This document shows positions 37,975 through 51,381 of a DNA stretch of 64,000 bases, in pieces. The notes under the pieces were generated by a model. It saw only the letters and a list, made by a program, of their open reading frames with translations, ran no database searches and had not been told where the DNA came from. Every line of letters begins with the position of its first letter. Positions within the stretch are counted from its first letter, which is position 1. The translations under genes and the position numbers were made by a program. The DNA is from Loxodes magnus (Eukaryota > Ciliophora > Karyorelictea > Loxodida > Loxodidae): assembly GCA_946699065.1 (NCBI GenBank), contig CAMPDV010001521.1, positions 42,649 to 106,648 of the forward strand, given 5' to 3'.

Positions 37975-38409
37975 ATTTATTTATATTAATAAAATTATAT
38001 TTAAATAAAGCTATTATTCTTTTGGAAAGATTAGTAATTATTTGAGGGATGTTCTAATTACTTTCTTCTTTAATGATTATCAAGATTTAAAATGTTAGAC
38101 TAGCAATTTAACTTTTTTATATAAAAAAATGAAGTTTATTATATTATAAATTTAGATTTAAATAATGATTTACTTTTAGATTTTAAAACTAGAACTAAGC
38201 TATTCTATATAATTCAAAGGTGATTTTACAATAAGTTTATATCTCAAATCTTTTGATTTTTGTAAAAATTAACCTTTCTTAAATAATTAAAGTATTTATT
38301 TTTGTATCTCATTTAAGCAATTCATGCTCATTCTAAGTATTTACTTTTTTTAGAAATATTTTTCTAAATTATTCACTTTAAGCAAAAAAATTTTATTAGT
38401 TTTAAGTTA

Positions 38410-40800
38410 TTTTATTGATTGGTTATCTTGATCCTGATTTTCGATAATATCCTTAATTTATTTTTCCAATCAAACTTTCTCTTTTAATTAAAATTTTCAA
38501 TTTTATTTGTTGTTTAATCTTGGCTTTCCTGTTGTCATTCAATTCATTAATTACTTTCTTTAGCTTGCTGTTCTAATTCTTCAGCTATTATTCTAAGAGA
38601 AAATTAAACCTAACTTTTTTAATATTCCTTATATTAACTTTTCAAATTTGTCTTTTCTTTTTCTTGATACATTATATATCCTAAAACTGAATCTAATCTT
38701 AAAGTTTTTCTTTCTCTTCATTTTCTTCAAGAACATTTTCTAATTCTTAATATTCTGAAAAGAACATTTTAATCCTTTCATTTCAGAATCTTTCTATCTA
38801 ATTATATTTATTCTTTACACTTTACAAATAAATTTATACCAAACTATAACTAGATATTAATTTTTTCTCTATACAACTCAAAATTCTACTTCTTCTTACC
38901 TTTCAAAGTATTGATATAATAATTTGTTTGCTTTTTAGCTTTTTTAATTCTTAGAGTATTAATTAATTTTGTTAGTATTTAAATAAATATTCTAGCTTTA
39001 TTAGTTAAGCTTTATTTCTTTTTTCTCTTTGCATTTTCTTGATTTTCAATTATAATAAATATCTTGGTTTTTTGCTAAAAAAATCCAAGGAGAAAATATC
39101 GTTTAAAAGATTTTGTAATAATTGGAAAGCTAAATTCAGCTAATAAATAACAGCTAGATTAACTAGGAAAAGAAATTTTGGCAATTAAAGTAGAAAAAGT
39201 ACTTTCATATCTATAGCAATATGGTGTTCTCCTGATTCCAAGTAGATTCTTATATAGAGTATGAAAATAGAGATTGATAAGTATTATTTTCCATCAAATT
39301 TAACTATATTTAACATAGGGTTTATACGTTAGCTAAAACATTATGAAAACAATTATGACAGTAGCAAGGCATCAGAATTAAAATATTATAGTAGAGTTTT
39401 TTAGAAAGATTAAAACTGATGAAATTATAAACTTCTAGTATATTTTTATGAATTCTCAGTAATAAAACTTGTCTTGCATCCTATCGTTAGAAATCCAAAT
39501 TAAGTCTTAATTTTGTAAATACGAATTAATCTTCGATTCTTGTGTAAATAAAAGATGATTAATATAGGAATAGCTACTCCGTTTAATATATGTGCAGGTA
39601 GAGCGAATGTTAAGATCTATATAAGATGATTTCCTATTTAGCATATTATTTCTGTATAAGCATTCAAGACAAGCACATCCTTATTAATATTGTAGCAACT
39701 AAATTAACTTTGAATAGTTAATATTAAACTTGAATACATTAAAAAAAGGAGACATTCATAACTGTTATAAGAAAAGCTTTTTGATAGATTTTTTTGTTTC
39801 TAGTGATTATATTAAAACAAACAGAAAAATAATAATCAAAATTATAAAGGGAAGAGGGATGCTACTTGTTACTTTTCTATAATTTTTCTATTCTTCTTCT
39901 TAATTAAGACATTAAAAATAAAATATAAGATGTTGCTGATATGAAACCTTAATTTAATGTAAATATATAGCAAAAATCATCTGACCAATTAAATTAAATT
40001 TTCTGTATTAGAGCTGAAAATTACATATAGCTAGAAAAAATTGTGAAAAAAACTCCATAGTACTAATCTTATTTCCTAGCTGACTATAAAGTGGACTTCA
40101 CTAAATAACTATGCAGAATATAAATATTATTAAGTGTTTAAACCATTTTTGCTCAACCTTCTTACCGTATATCACATAAAGTCTCTTTGTCTCCTTCAGC
40201 AAAAATACCTTACCAATTTATACCTTTTAATATTTAATATCTTTGACTTCAATCTGTGGCTTAGAGATAGTTTGCTACTTATAATGAATCATTAGAATTT
40301 CCTAAACAAGCTTTTGGTTTAGGACATTTATGAACTTTATCATCTGAAAAGTTCGCTCTTCAAAAACCTTCGCTAGGCATAATTAGATTATTTCCATAAC
40401 TTATTGCTCCATTAAAGCATTTTTTAGAGGAAATTTCCTAATTATTCAAGAAATATTATTCAAAGAAACAATTTTGTCATTAGAGACCATTTATTAATAT
40501 TTGACCAATAAGATAATTTTTTAGATATACAATAAATCCTTGCTAGTTTGCTGTGCTCTTGCCATGAGGTAAATTAGAGTTTGTTTAAAGTATAATATTT
40601 ATATAAGTATCAGATCTTCCATATATTGTTATATCTTTAACTTTAAAATCTCCCATTTATGCTTATATTCTAGTTTTACCTGCCAATTCTACTTAATTTA
40701 ATTCTATCTATACAATTGAAGTATTATCCTTTTTAACTAACTAATCATAAACATCAGTTATATTAATTTATCTTTATATAATTAAAGTTTTTACATTAGC
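38410..40800 (-). pseudogene. C-terminal remnant of the large repeat/membrane protein family
   Basis: Similar to the C-terminal third of the gene at 52544-60120. Matches include VYDQLVKKDNTS (VYGQLVKTDNTS there), GNNLIMPSEGFWRANF (GSNLIIPNKGYWRYSF there), HKCPKPKAC, and YYGVFFTIFSSYMQFSAL. Several Cys of the Cys-rich region are replaced, the first membrane span is mostly deleted, and later spans need frame changes. Similarity fades upstream at about 40800 and downstream at about 38410. It is a decayed, 5'-truncated duplicate. Confidence 0.75.
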
Positions 40801-40826
40801 TCATTTAAAGATTGGTGTTACCAAAT

Positions 40827-43150
40827 ATGAATGCATCTAATTCCTAAAGAACATCAGAAATAATAAATCTTAAATTTATGATTAGAAAATTAGCCAATTG
40901 TTTAAAAAGAGAAAATCACATATTTAGGGTTTATTCTACATCAGAAGAATAATTTTAATCCCTATTCCAAAGAATTCGCTTTCAAATATATAGCTGTAAT
41001 GAAGAAAGCTGTTTTTTTAACTAATGAGGTATAAGAATGTAACTTCTTGAGATTTTAAAAATTTATACAGGCTTTTTACATTACCTAAAGCAGAATATTA
41101 AGGAGACTTAGTACCATGAAGTATTCAAAAAGGAGCAGCTGGAGTTTTTGAACAGAATTGAATATAGCATGAGATTGATTTCAAGAAAAGCTTTTTAAGT
41201 AGCAACTTCAACATTTAGGTAGTCATACTATATAGACCTGAATTGAATACCTTTTAAGCACATATGACTATAAAATTCTTCAGATTCTACTATGAAATGA
41301 AATAAGAAAGTATTTATTTTCCAAGATCACTATAGGCTCTCTTTTCATAATATCTGGAAAAAAGGATTTAAATACTATGATTAAGTGTAGCAATTATTAG
41401 TTTTTTTTAAATATCAATCTGCTGAATTAATAGAATAATAGCAGTCTGAAAATTTTTACTAAACATATAAGAGACAAATCATAACAATATTTCTATAATG
41501 TTGCTACTAAAAAATTTATAAAATGAAGACAGCTAAAATATATACTGAGTAATTTGGTAATCTTTAGCAATTTCCACTAATTCTTATACGAAATTAATCA
41601 AAAAATATAGACGAGAAATATCAGTATATATAAACTTAATTCCTAATCTTATAATTTTCGTAAGGATCTTTAAAATCGTCATTATCCTATTGATAATCCC
41701 TATTGTATCAATGGGAGTATGACCCTTTCGAAAAAATCTTTAAATGTATATACTATTTAATATAAGAGATTATTTACCTGAAAAGATTTGGAATTATGAC
41801 TTAAGGTGTCTCATACTATAAGATCAAGAATATATAAAATCATTTTCAAGGCTTAAATTGGAGAATTTAGACTTATAAATCAAAATATTTAAAAAGAAAA
41901 TAGTAGCAAGAAAACTTGAGATTCTATAAATGGAGTAAGCAAAAAAGGATGAAGCTAAAGATGAGTAGAAAGAAGGATTAATTAAAGAAAAATGATGAGA
42001 TCAAGACAAGATTAAATAAAAATTTAAAACACTTACTAACGTCAATAATTGAAAGAAACAATTCTTGCAATTAAAGACATCAAAATACTCTTTTAGTTTA
42101 AATTTAATTAAATTTAATGATTTTTAATTCAAGTTAAACTTTAATACTCAAAAAATATTAATGTAAGCTAAAGAAAAGTAGCAGAACAGACTTTACAAAG
42201 TCCGAACTAGACATTTAATGAATCTTGTTTCATAGAAATAAATTGATTACCATTTGAATACTGCATTGCAAGTAAATACATAAAATTCTAAATTAAAATA
42301 AAATTAGAAACTTAATTACAACCGGATTCGGATATTGCTTTTCTTTTTAATAGGTCTGACTTAGACTATTTTAAAAATTTGTAGAAGTTGTCTTAATACT
42401 TTTAAATAGATTTAGAAAATACTAATGAAAGCAAAGAATTTTTCAAAGAATCTAAAACTTTAATTTAAAGAAATTCTACCAAGATGTAGTGATTCGGATG
42501 AGTGATATGCCTACAGCAAATCTTTATTTTGGGGAAATTTAAAATGATACAGAAAAAATCCTTATTATACATATACAACATTTAAAAAGAACAAAACAAG
42601 AGAAATAATTTCAATATACAACTAAGAACTTTCAGTTACATCTTTTAATATGATTTTAAGAAAAGACATTATTAAATAAAGCTTTCAGAAATTTCAAATT
42701 GTGGATAATTGGATACTTTCGAACATATTGAGCAATGTGAATCTATAAAAGATTTGAATGAAGAATTTGAAGATTTCAAAAACTATGATTTACTCAAACT
42801 TGTGACTTATAATTTAAGTCAACTTAAACAAAATTCTCCAACCCGAAAATAATTAGAAATGATATATTTTGAATAAAATGCTTCCATAAAAAACTACTTC
42901 TAAGAAGAAATCTAATTATTCAATAAAATGACGAATTTTTTAATAGAAATATTGAAGTAAGAAAACTTTGGAAGGTACAACGATGATGAAGAGGAAGATA
43001 AAACAGATATGAAGCAAGATAATTAATCAGAAATTATATTAAACATACTTATTACCTATATGAAAATATAGTAAAAACATAATAATAATAATTTTAATAA
43101 TTCAATTAGTAATATTAGTAAATCTTATTACTAACATTTGATGCTAATTT
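40827..43150 (+). other. Unassigned coding-like stretch
   Basis: From ATG 40827 the plus strand gives long frames with balanced composition and many Trp/Tyr/Phe, such as YQWEYDPFEKIFKCIYYLIQ (about 41720). A clearly acidic segment appears near 42980 (NDDEEEDKTDMKQDNQ). The best-looking segments lie in different frames (changes near 42480 and 42690), so introns, decay, or a wrong guess are all possible. I recognise no domain. It lies head-to-head with the pseudogene at 38410-40800. Confidence 0.3.
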
Positions 43151-43985
43151 ACTCTTGCTCATATTTATAATAACTATTATGAAACGAAACAAAGATAGTT
43201 TCAAAGTAATTAAAGAGAATTTCATCATGGGATTCAAAAATTAGTTATAATGTTTCTTATAAAGTTTTCATATATCTATCTTTAAAATATTTTTACTAAT
43301 CTAATTTATTTATTATAAAATCTAATTAAGTTCGAAGTTTTGCTAAAATATTAAATGCTAGTTGAGCATTTGACTTTAATAAGTTTGGCCATTGATATTC
43401 TAACTTATTTATTATATTTTATATTTTTAAAATTTATTCAATATTAAGAAAAATTTAAGATAACAGAAGTTATTTTTCCTATTTTAAGCTTATAATTTAA
43501 TCTCACTTACTATAGCTTTTTAAATAGGGCTGCTTGGGAAATAAACTTTAAGTAACTTGATAAGAGTGCTAGACTAAAATATTAGAAATGCTTAATTTAT
43601 AGCATAGAATTTATATATATAGCTATAGCTTAGTTACCTTTATATAATACTTATATTTTACCCTGTTTTTAAATTTAAGATTTATAATGCTTCAAGAATA
43701 TATCTTGGATAAAAATATTTGAATTAAAATCTTTGTTAATCTCTTTACTCTTATTTTATTATTAATGGAAAAGGAAAAATATTTTTGTAACTTCTCTAAA
43801 ATCTATCGAGTCTAAGCTTAGAAATCAAGCTATGTTTGTATTATAGATAAAAATATTTTGAATATCTGAGTAATATTTATTTAAATGTCTAAGCAAAAAT
43901 GTTATAAAGTCAAATAAAGTAAATCAGCCTAAAATATAATATAAATTTAAAGGATCCATATTACTTGAAATTAATTTTAAAGATT
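43151..43985. other. AT-rich intergenic DNA
   Basis: No feature was recognised. Confidence 0.45.
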
Positions 43986-44338
43986 TTAATTTTGTAGATT
44001 TCTTATAATTAAAAAGATGGTCGGAGCTGAGATTGACCTTCTGAATCATACTTTCTAGTTTTATGGCTAGGAACAAGTTCCTTTCCTGTCGCTGAGAAAG
44101 TCCCTGGTCAAAGTTAACCTTTTCAAGGGAACGCCTTCCTCTTGATTATCCACTCCTGGTAGGGGCTTGAAGTCTGGCTGCCCATAGCGATGGAGCTCCC
44201 TGGCAACTGCTTTTCGAAAGCAACAGGATATCCCCGTTATCCCATGAAGGGAGTGTTGGGGTCGTTAAACTGCAAGAAGTTGCAGTCCAAAACTCTTTAA
44301 GTTGAAATTAATTAATTAATTTTGTAGATTTCTTATAA
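43986..44338 (-). mobile_element. GC-rich insertion with 23-bp target duplication
   Basis: The same 23 bases, starting TTAATTTTGTAGATTTC, occur at 43986-44008 and 44316-44338. Between them lie 307 bases that are far richer in GC than the surroundings. The insert folds into several hairpins: ACTGCAA/TTGCAGT near 44270-44287, TGCTTT/AAAGCA near 44211, and a nested TCCCT/AGGGA with GGTTAA/TTGACC. The last has a G-U pair only if the minus strand is the RNA. A minus-strand frame of about 100 residues is open but unrecognised. It looks like a SINE or a retroposed structured RNA. No second copy is in the window. Confidence 0.65.
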
Positions 44339-44675
44339 ATTTTCTAGTCTTAAAGTTTTAAAAAATAATGTTCAATGCCTTGTAATATTTCAATACAATC
44401 TGCTTTTTAAGTGTTAATTATTATTAAATTTTTTCTATTAGAATCATCATATTTTAGAAACTTCACTTTTAATTACTCTTTAAAAGTTATATGTTTAAAT
44501 GTTAAATATAAGCTTTAATTTTATATTCTGTATGCTTAATTAAATTATATAGCACTTTATATTTCATTTAAATTATTTCATCTCTTTTAATTTATTAATA
44601 ATTTTGGAGCTTTTTAATTGCTACCAATAAGTGAAGACAGCTTGCTTTTCATTATTTTTGAAGCTACTTAAAAAA
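44339..44675. other. AT-rich intergenic DNA
   Basis: No feature was recognised. Confidence 0.4.
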
Positions 44676-44749
44676 TGGTCACAGTGAGTCTCGAACTCAC
44701 GACCTCTGCGTTATTAGCACAGCGCTCTAACCAGCTGAGCTATGCGACC
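44676..44749 (-). tRNA. tRNA-Ile (anticodon AAT)
   Basis: 74-base cloverleaf. Acceptor GGTCGCA/TGTGACC with one G-U pair, D arm GCTCAGCTGGTTAGAGC, anticodon stem CTGTG/CGCAG around loop CTAATAA (anticodon AAT), T arm GTGAG-TTCGAGA-CTCAC, discriminator A. All stems pair, so it is probably functional. Confidence 0.95.
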
Positions 44750-45274
44750 TTTTATATATATTAGATCCAGACATTATATATCACTCTATTTCTTCTTTCT
44801 TTACCTTTTAAGTTTAAAGCTTATAATTGAGTTTTAATAAGCTCTAAGCTAAGAAGCTTTAATATTTAATTTAAAAATAAGATTCTTAATATATTTAATT
44901 AACTAGTTTTTATAATTGCTTTCTCACTCTTACAACAATATAGACTTATATCTTAAACTTTATATTTTATACCTTAGAATCTCTTTAATCTACTATATTT
45001 TTTAACTAATTCTAAATTAAAATTTTATAGTTTATCTGATAAATTGATTTGCTTATATTTACTACTTAGCAATTTTATTTAGCTTTTATTTAATTAGTTC
45101 GAAATAAGGTATTAAAGCTATTACTTTTTCTAAGTATTATACTATTTGCTTTATTATGGACAATTTTGATGTACTAGTTAGTTTCTTCTTTCTAGTTATT
45201 TGCTTAGGCTATTTTAAATAATGTAAGCTTATTTATGCTTTCCATACTTAAATTTATTTTAAATAATCATTAAA
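44750..45274. other. AT-rich DNA between Ile and Pro tRNAs
   Basis: The last 100 bases are duplicated at 27420-27517. Otherwise nothing was recognised. Confidence 0.45.
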
Positions 45275-45347
45275 AGGGCTGTTCCGGGAATTGAACCCGG
45301 GGCCTCTCGCACCCTAAGCGAGAATCATACCACTAGACCAAAGAAGC
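45275..45347 (-). tRNA. tRNA-Pro (anticodon AGG), divergent acceptor stem
   Basis: Anticodon arm and T loop are as in the arm copies. The 5' acceptor strand is GCTTCTT instead of GGTTGTT and leaves C-C mismatches at pairs 2 and 5 with AACAGCC. One extra base lies before the T stem. It may be non-functional or may need editing. Both flanks are duplicated around the decayed copy at 27518. Confidence 0.85.
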
Positions 45348-46002
45348 TGTTAATATTTAATAGAGGCATAGTATAAATATAACTCTACAATAGCAAATTA
45401 AAAGTTAATCCTTTATCCTTTTTTGATTAAAGATCTTTATTTACTTACTCTAAATCTGAACTAATGTGAATAAGTAGATTTACTATATTTGATTAATAAG
45501 TACATATAAGTTATAAATAATTTTGAATTATCATAAAAAGGGAAATAAGATTTAAGTAATTAATATTATTGATATGCTAAAAGCAAATCCTTTATTTTTG
45601 CAGAGATACCTTAATCTATTTTATATCTAACTAAATATAACTATAATAATCTTCAAAAATGTATTTTAATGCATTATAGTTTCTAAATTTATCTCTTAGC
45701 TGTAATTAAGAAATAACCTTAATGAAGGTACAAGCAAAGATGTATTAATTATATATTAGTTTAAAAAATAATCTAAATTATTAAAATTAGAATCAAAAGA
45801 TTAATGTATAAAGCTTTTTTCTCTAATTTAGAATACTAAAATAAGTATGAGGCTATATCTTATTTTTGGATTTATTTATTAGTCATTTTATAAATAATAA
45901 TATAAGAGAAACCTTTAGAATTAATATCCAATTTTTAAATAAATAGAAATAAAGAATTTAGAGCTGATAAAATAGATTCTATGTTTAATAAACTTTAAGT
46001 AA
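45348..46002. other. AT-rich intergenic DNA
   Basis: The first 60 bases belong to the tRNA-flank duplication. The remainder is featureless. Confidence 0.45.
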
Positions 46003-46920
46003 AGTTGAAAAAATAATATATCAGGATTTTTTGCGGCTAAAATTGTAGGAGTTAATGAAATCCAAGAGAGACTAGGACCATGAAAAGGGAACCAAAAAAA
46101 GTTATCCATTAAATCGTATCTCCCACTTATGAAGAAGAGTTTAGGCAATAGGCTAAAAGTATTATGCGTTCAGAAGTCTCCAATCTCACCATAGAATAGT
46201 AAATAAATTATGATTAGCTGATAAAAATGGTGATAAACCTCCAGAAAGAGGTCAAAACTGAAGAAAGATAATAAGAGATTGATGGAAAACTTGAAATTGC
46301 AGAAGAAATAGAATTGATAATCCTGGCCTAAGAAAAAGACCTTAATGAATTTTGAAATATTTTACAAGACTAGAAAAATTAATCATAACACTTAGAATAG
46401 AAGCAGAAAGAACTGGTCAATAAAAAAGAAAAATAGAATAAAACCAGCAAACATTTTAGCGTTAAACGGATTTACAAGAATAAGAAAACGACCCAATGAT
46501 AATCAAAGGAGAAAAGAACTCGAATTTAAATCTAAACGAGAATTAAAAAGATTTATTATTGCAACTCTCGAACGCATCTATGAAAAAGATGCTAGAAATT
46601 TCAAAGCTTTAAATAAAAATACTGAACTACTAGAAAAAGTTAGAGAATAAAAGAAGATACAAAAACAACTAAAACTAAAAAGAGAAAGATTGTATTGCAA
46701 CAAATTTGGTAAAATATACAAGATGAAAGATACCAATCATTATATAGGCGAAAGGATTCCTCAAGAGCATTATGCATAACAAGGAGAAGAGTTGTAGAGA
46801 AATCCAAACTTTTATATATAGCCTCTAGAGCAATCTAGAGGTTAGCGGGAAAGAGGTTAAAATACCTCCAAGAACGTCAAAATATTTAATTTTATATTTG
46901 TATATTAATTAAAGTTGAAG
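46003..46920 (+). pseudogene. ORF1/Gag-like element, second copy of the 25.8-kb type
   Basis: Alignable with 25789-26690 almost end to end. The start codon is lost: the region of MSGFKPGFF is deleted to ATATCAGGATTTTTTGCGG. The first Cys codon of the knuckle has lost one base (near 46550), although YCNSRTHLWKRC follows in frame. The second motif reads ERLYCNKFGKIYK. The 3' hairpins are kept (about 46821-46884). TAAAGTTGAA lies on both sides (about 46002 and 46910) and may be a 10-bp target duplication. Confidence 0.72.
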
Positions 46921-47125
46921 AGCAAGCTTTATCTACTTAAAATATTCTCCATAATATAAAGGATAAGCTAGAATTTATAAATTAAAGTTAGCCTCTAAAG
47001 AGACAACAATAAGCTAAAGCTAAAATAAATAAAAAAATAAATTAAGAAAGAATAAATAATTTAAAAAATAGAAAAAGGTAATAATAAAATGTTTCTGATT
47101 ATTATTAAATTATATTATTAATTTA

Positions 47126-47488
47126 AATAGGGTGGAAAGCCCTTTCCTTCGGATGCTGCTTGGAGGCCCAGCAAGGCAACAAAAAATTGAGCGCGGACGG
47201 AGGATAAATTGGAGGAAGAGAAACCAATGTCAAGAAAAAGAAGATGTGACAAGCTGGAGAACTCTGAATGAAAGAGACAACTTTCTTCATCATAGGTCGG
47301 GGAAAGATGTACCCGTAATCGCATATTGCATCCTATGCTTTGGAAGGAAAAATTACAATACGTACTGCAGGAAGAGAAAACAAGGATAGAGAGACCCATA
47401 AAATTTTATTTTTCGACATTAAATAAAATTAATTTAAAGAACTGCGCACCAACGAGAGTGCTACGCGCTCTATAATCCAATTTATTTA
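47126..47488 (+). mobile_element. SINE-like element, group B, copy 2
   Basis: Nearly identical to 25136-25510, with the same GGAAAG/CTTTCC 5' hairpin, the same GGGGAAAGATGTACCCGTAA module, and the same terminal hairpin and tail (CTGCGCACCAACGAGAG then CTACGCGCTC). Differences are scattered substitutions and small indels. Confidence 0.82.
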
Positions 47489-49314
47489 AAAAATATAAAT
47501 AATGCTTAAGAAGAATCAACAGACACAGAGAAAATTAGAATTGAATTTTAAATAAAAATTACTTCAAATTAAAAAAGATTTAGGAAAATTTAATCATGTG
47601 CTTTTGTTGAATTAGGACCTGCTTTAAACTTTAATCATTGAGTTACTTTAAAAGATAAAAACAATAAAATTATAGACTAAATATTCTGATTCTTCAAAAT
47701 TTTATAATTATAAGTAGTATAATATCAAAACTCGATTAAGATCTATAGAATTTAATCTTTATTTTATGAATATATTCTAAAAATTAAACCAAGGAAAGAC
47801 CCAAAATTTAATTATCACAAGCTTCAGCTGTATAATTAAAAGTTCTTTCATTATTTTATGTAGTTACACTCTAATTCAATAAAGTATGACAATTTAATTG
47901 ATAACTTATTTTTAAATAAACTTAAATATTCTTTATTTCTTGCATAGTTTGATTCAGAATCATAAATAATCAAAAAAATTAGACGAATATTTAGATTCAT
48001 CAAAATAGAAATTTTAGCATGTGCTATAATTATAAATTTCTATGGAATTTTAATTGAGATGCTTGTCAAAAGTTTTAAAAAATTGAAGTAGTTATAAAAT
48101 TTCTAGTATTTTCAACAAATTTATGTCCAATAATTAAAGTGTTTCATTAAAATAGATTTGCTAAAATAATAACACTGATAATTCTAAAATTTTCTAACCT
48201 TTTAAGCATTAAAAAGTAGGATTAATATCTTTATTAAATTACTTTTTATTTATCTATCTAATTTTATAATCACTTTAAAGGCTTCGCCATTATGATTATT
48301 TAAAATTATTTTCTTAAGAAAACTATATGAAAAAAGTATTTAATTTAAGTTTCTATAAATTTGAATACAAAGAGAAACTAATTTTAGTCTTTTGTCTATA
48401 ATACTAAACATAAACAATTAAAAGACTGATATTTAGATTTAATTATTTATCTAAAGAAGAGATATTAAAAACCTTAGAGGATTTAAATTATTTTTATCTA
48501 ATCTCTTTTCATATTATTAAGGCTATCACTTTAATGAGCACTTTAATTAAATAAAATCTCTTCTTAATATTTAGAAAGAAAGAATTTTCGAGGTTTTCTA
48601 AATTTTAACTATAGAGCATAATTAAATATTTTTTATTTTGTTATTAAATTGAGATTTTAAGTTAAGAGATAAAAGAAGCTAAAATAATATATAAGATAGG
48701 ATTAAAAAGAAAAAGAAGATAAGTAAGGTAAAACTCATTATCATTTATTTAAATTTTTGTTTTCTTTCTTATAGCTTCATTATATATAATAATTAATAAA
48801 CACTTTAGCTTTAATAAAAGCTTTTCTGGTTAAGTTCTCCTTTTTCTTTTAGAATCTACGAAATGTAAAATGTTATATTTTTTATCTATCTATATTTGCT
48901 TTTTTTCTTTTATTTTACTTCTAGATATTTCATCAAGTTAACTATCTCATTATTTTAAATTAATTCCAAGATTTAAGAAAAAAAATTGTTTGATAATATG
49001 TTGTAATCTCGATTTATATGCCTAAATTTTATTTCTTTCGTTATATTTCGGAATAATTAATCATGGAAAATGTTTAATTGACTATGGCATTATGATTTAT
49101 GTCTAAAATCTTATTAAAATGATAGGTATTTTATATATAGCTGAATAGAGATTTGACTTTATAGTTTTATAATAATTAAGAATTTTAATTTTTTATATTT
49201 TCGTTATTTTATAGCAGTGTTAATTACAGTATTATAAAAGTGATATACTTGTATGCTTTTTAAGTTTTTCTTTTAACTTCTTTATTTAAGATTTAGCTTT
49301 CAAATTCATTAAGA
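47489..49314. other. AT-rich intergenic DNA
   Basis: No gene, tRNA or dispersed element was recognised in 1.8 kb. Confidence 0.5.
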
Positions 49315-49385
49315 GCATTAGTGGTCTAGTGGTAGAATACTTCGTTGCCATCGAAGTGACCCGGGTTCGATTCCCGGCTGATGCA
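49315..49385 (+). tRNA. tRNA-Gly (anticodon GCC), third copy
   Basis: Base-identical to the genes at 6844 and 15035, but its flanks are unrelated to theirs. A CTTTT terminator follows. Confidence 0.96.
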
Positions 49386-51381
49386 CTTTTATAACTCTTA
49401 AATATATTACTTATTTAATAAGGAATTTTTGTTTAATATACGTGATATAAGCTTTAATATCTCTCAAGCTTAAATTGCTAGAATTAAAGTTAACTTAAAT
49501 CTTCGAAAAGAGATGTTATTATACTCTTTAATTCTAGCTAAATTAATAATCCAACTATCTTTTATACTCTCTTTTTATTATCTCTAATGCTTTTTATTAG
49601 AGTTATGTAAAATTTTAATTATTTTATTTGGGAAAGATTTCTTAAGGTAATGATTATGATTTATAAATAATAGCAAAAAGCTAATAGTGCCTAAGTTTAA
49701 ACTTATTTTTATATTTCTTATATTTAACCTAAACGAATATTGTGAAAATTAAGAGAATTATCTTGCTTATAGACATTAATCTCAATTAATTCTTATTAAT
49801 TATTATTATCATCCAAATCATTATCACCTAATTTACTTAGCTTGTAAATTAATAGCAAGTAGTTATTCTTGTGAGATATCGCACTTAACTAGTTATATCT
49901 TAGAATTTTGTAGTAGATTTGCTTTATTTATCTAAGATTGTCTATTTCATCCTTATAGAATGTCAATCATATTATTTAAATAATTTCTTTTATTTCTAAG
50001 TCTTTATTTTAAATATAGGATTATAACTTTGAGCTTAGGTAGTATAATTAAACCTCTAAAGTCAAATATCATTTTAGTTATATTAGTTTATTATTTTACT
50101 ATTTAAACCTTTTTAGTTTGATAGATTACTAATAAAGGGAAGCTTCGAATAAAACTTAATATAAACGAATATATTATATTTGAGTTGCTTAGTCATCATA
50201 AGGTTATTATTTTATCTTTCAAAGTGTAGAATCTACCATCAAAAGAACCTGCTTAATATAAGGAAAATTAAAGGATGCTTATCTCTTTTATCTTAACTAG
50301 ATTCATTTATAAACTTTGAGAAATGTGTAACTCATTAGACTTATTAGTAGTAGTTTAAGTCACTCTAACACAGATCATCCTTTTTGGATTCTAAATAAGA
50401 AGAATTTATTAATCAAATATTAACTTAGTCAAATGTATCTTATAGGATAGGCTTTAAATATATAAGCATTTTTAGTCATAGAAGCACCAGAATTAAAAAG
50501 AGCAAGAAATTCCTTGCTTTTAAAAGATTCCATCTAGAGAATATTTATCTAATAAAATGGGCGAATTGTTAGCTCTAAAATTTTCCTTCCACTTAAAGTT
50601 ATAAATAGGTAATTCTTCCATTGTTTAAAAAAATACATGTCTAAATTCAATTTTATTAAGGCAAAAATAATTTGGAAATAGTTAGTAAAAATATGAGATA
50701 ATTTCATTTAAAAAATTATTAAATTCTTTAAATTATTTGTGAGCAAAGTGAAGATTTTATACCAAATAAAAAAATAAAAAAACCTAAAATTTTAAATTTT
50801 TGCTCTAAAAAATTAGAACATTTTTAAAGAATCTGATACCTTTAATCAAATATTTGCTTTGTGGCATTTCCGGATTTTAGTTTACTATATAAATATACTT
50901 AAAAGAATTTGTGATTTGTCCTTTTATAAAGAATTATTATATAAAAATTTAGTTATAGCATTAGAAAAAACACTTTAAAAGACAAGTTTAAGGTAGCTAT
51001 TCAAGCTTTTTATAAATTTAATATTCCCTTTATAATAAATGCCTTATATCTGAAATAGGAGGAACTTTTTTATAGTAGATTAAGTTCAATTTAATTTTAG
51101 AAATTAATTTAAATATTTTTAAGATAATTTTAGGATATCGTTATATCTTAATAACCTTTACTTTTTCTTAAAGTTGCTTTTACTTTAAACATCTTATTTA
51201 TCATATAAAAGTCTTTCATAAAATATACTAAATTAGCTTGTAAACACTTAAAATAAAACTAATTTTTTTAATTTTTAGTAAGGTTTTTCAATTAAAAAAT
51301 TTGATTACTTTCCCTTCTTCTTTGTCAAACTCAGCAGATTAAATAATTTATCAATGTAATGCTTCAAATTTCTAAAATGTA
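49386..51381. other. AT-rich intergenic DNA
   Basis: No feature was recognised in 2 kb. Confidence 0.5.

Noticed and set aside
47118..47399. Overlapping frames on both strands inside the group B element
   Set aside because: Not kept as protein between the two copies; the conserved features are RNA-like hairpins.
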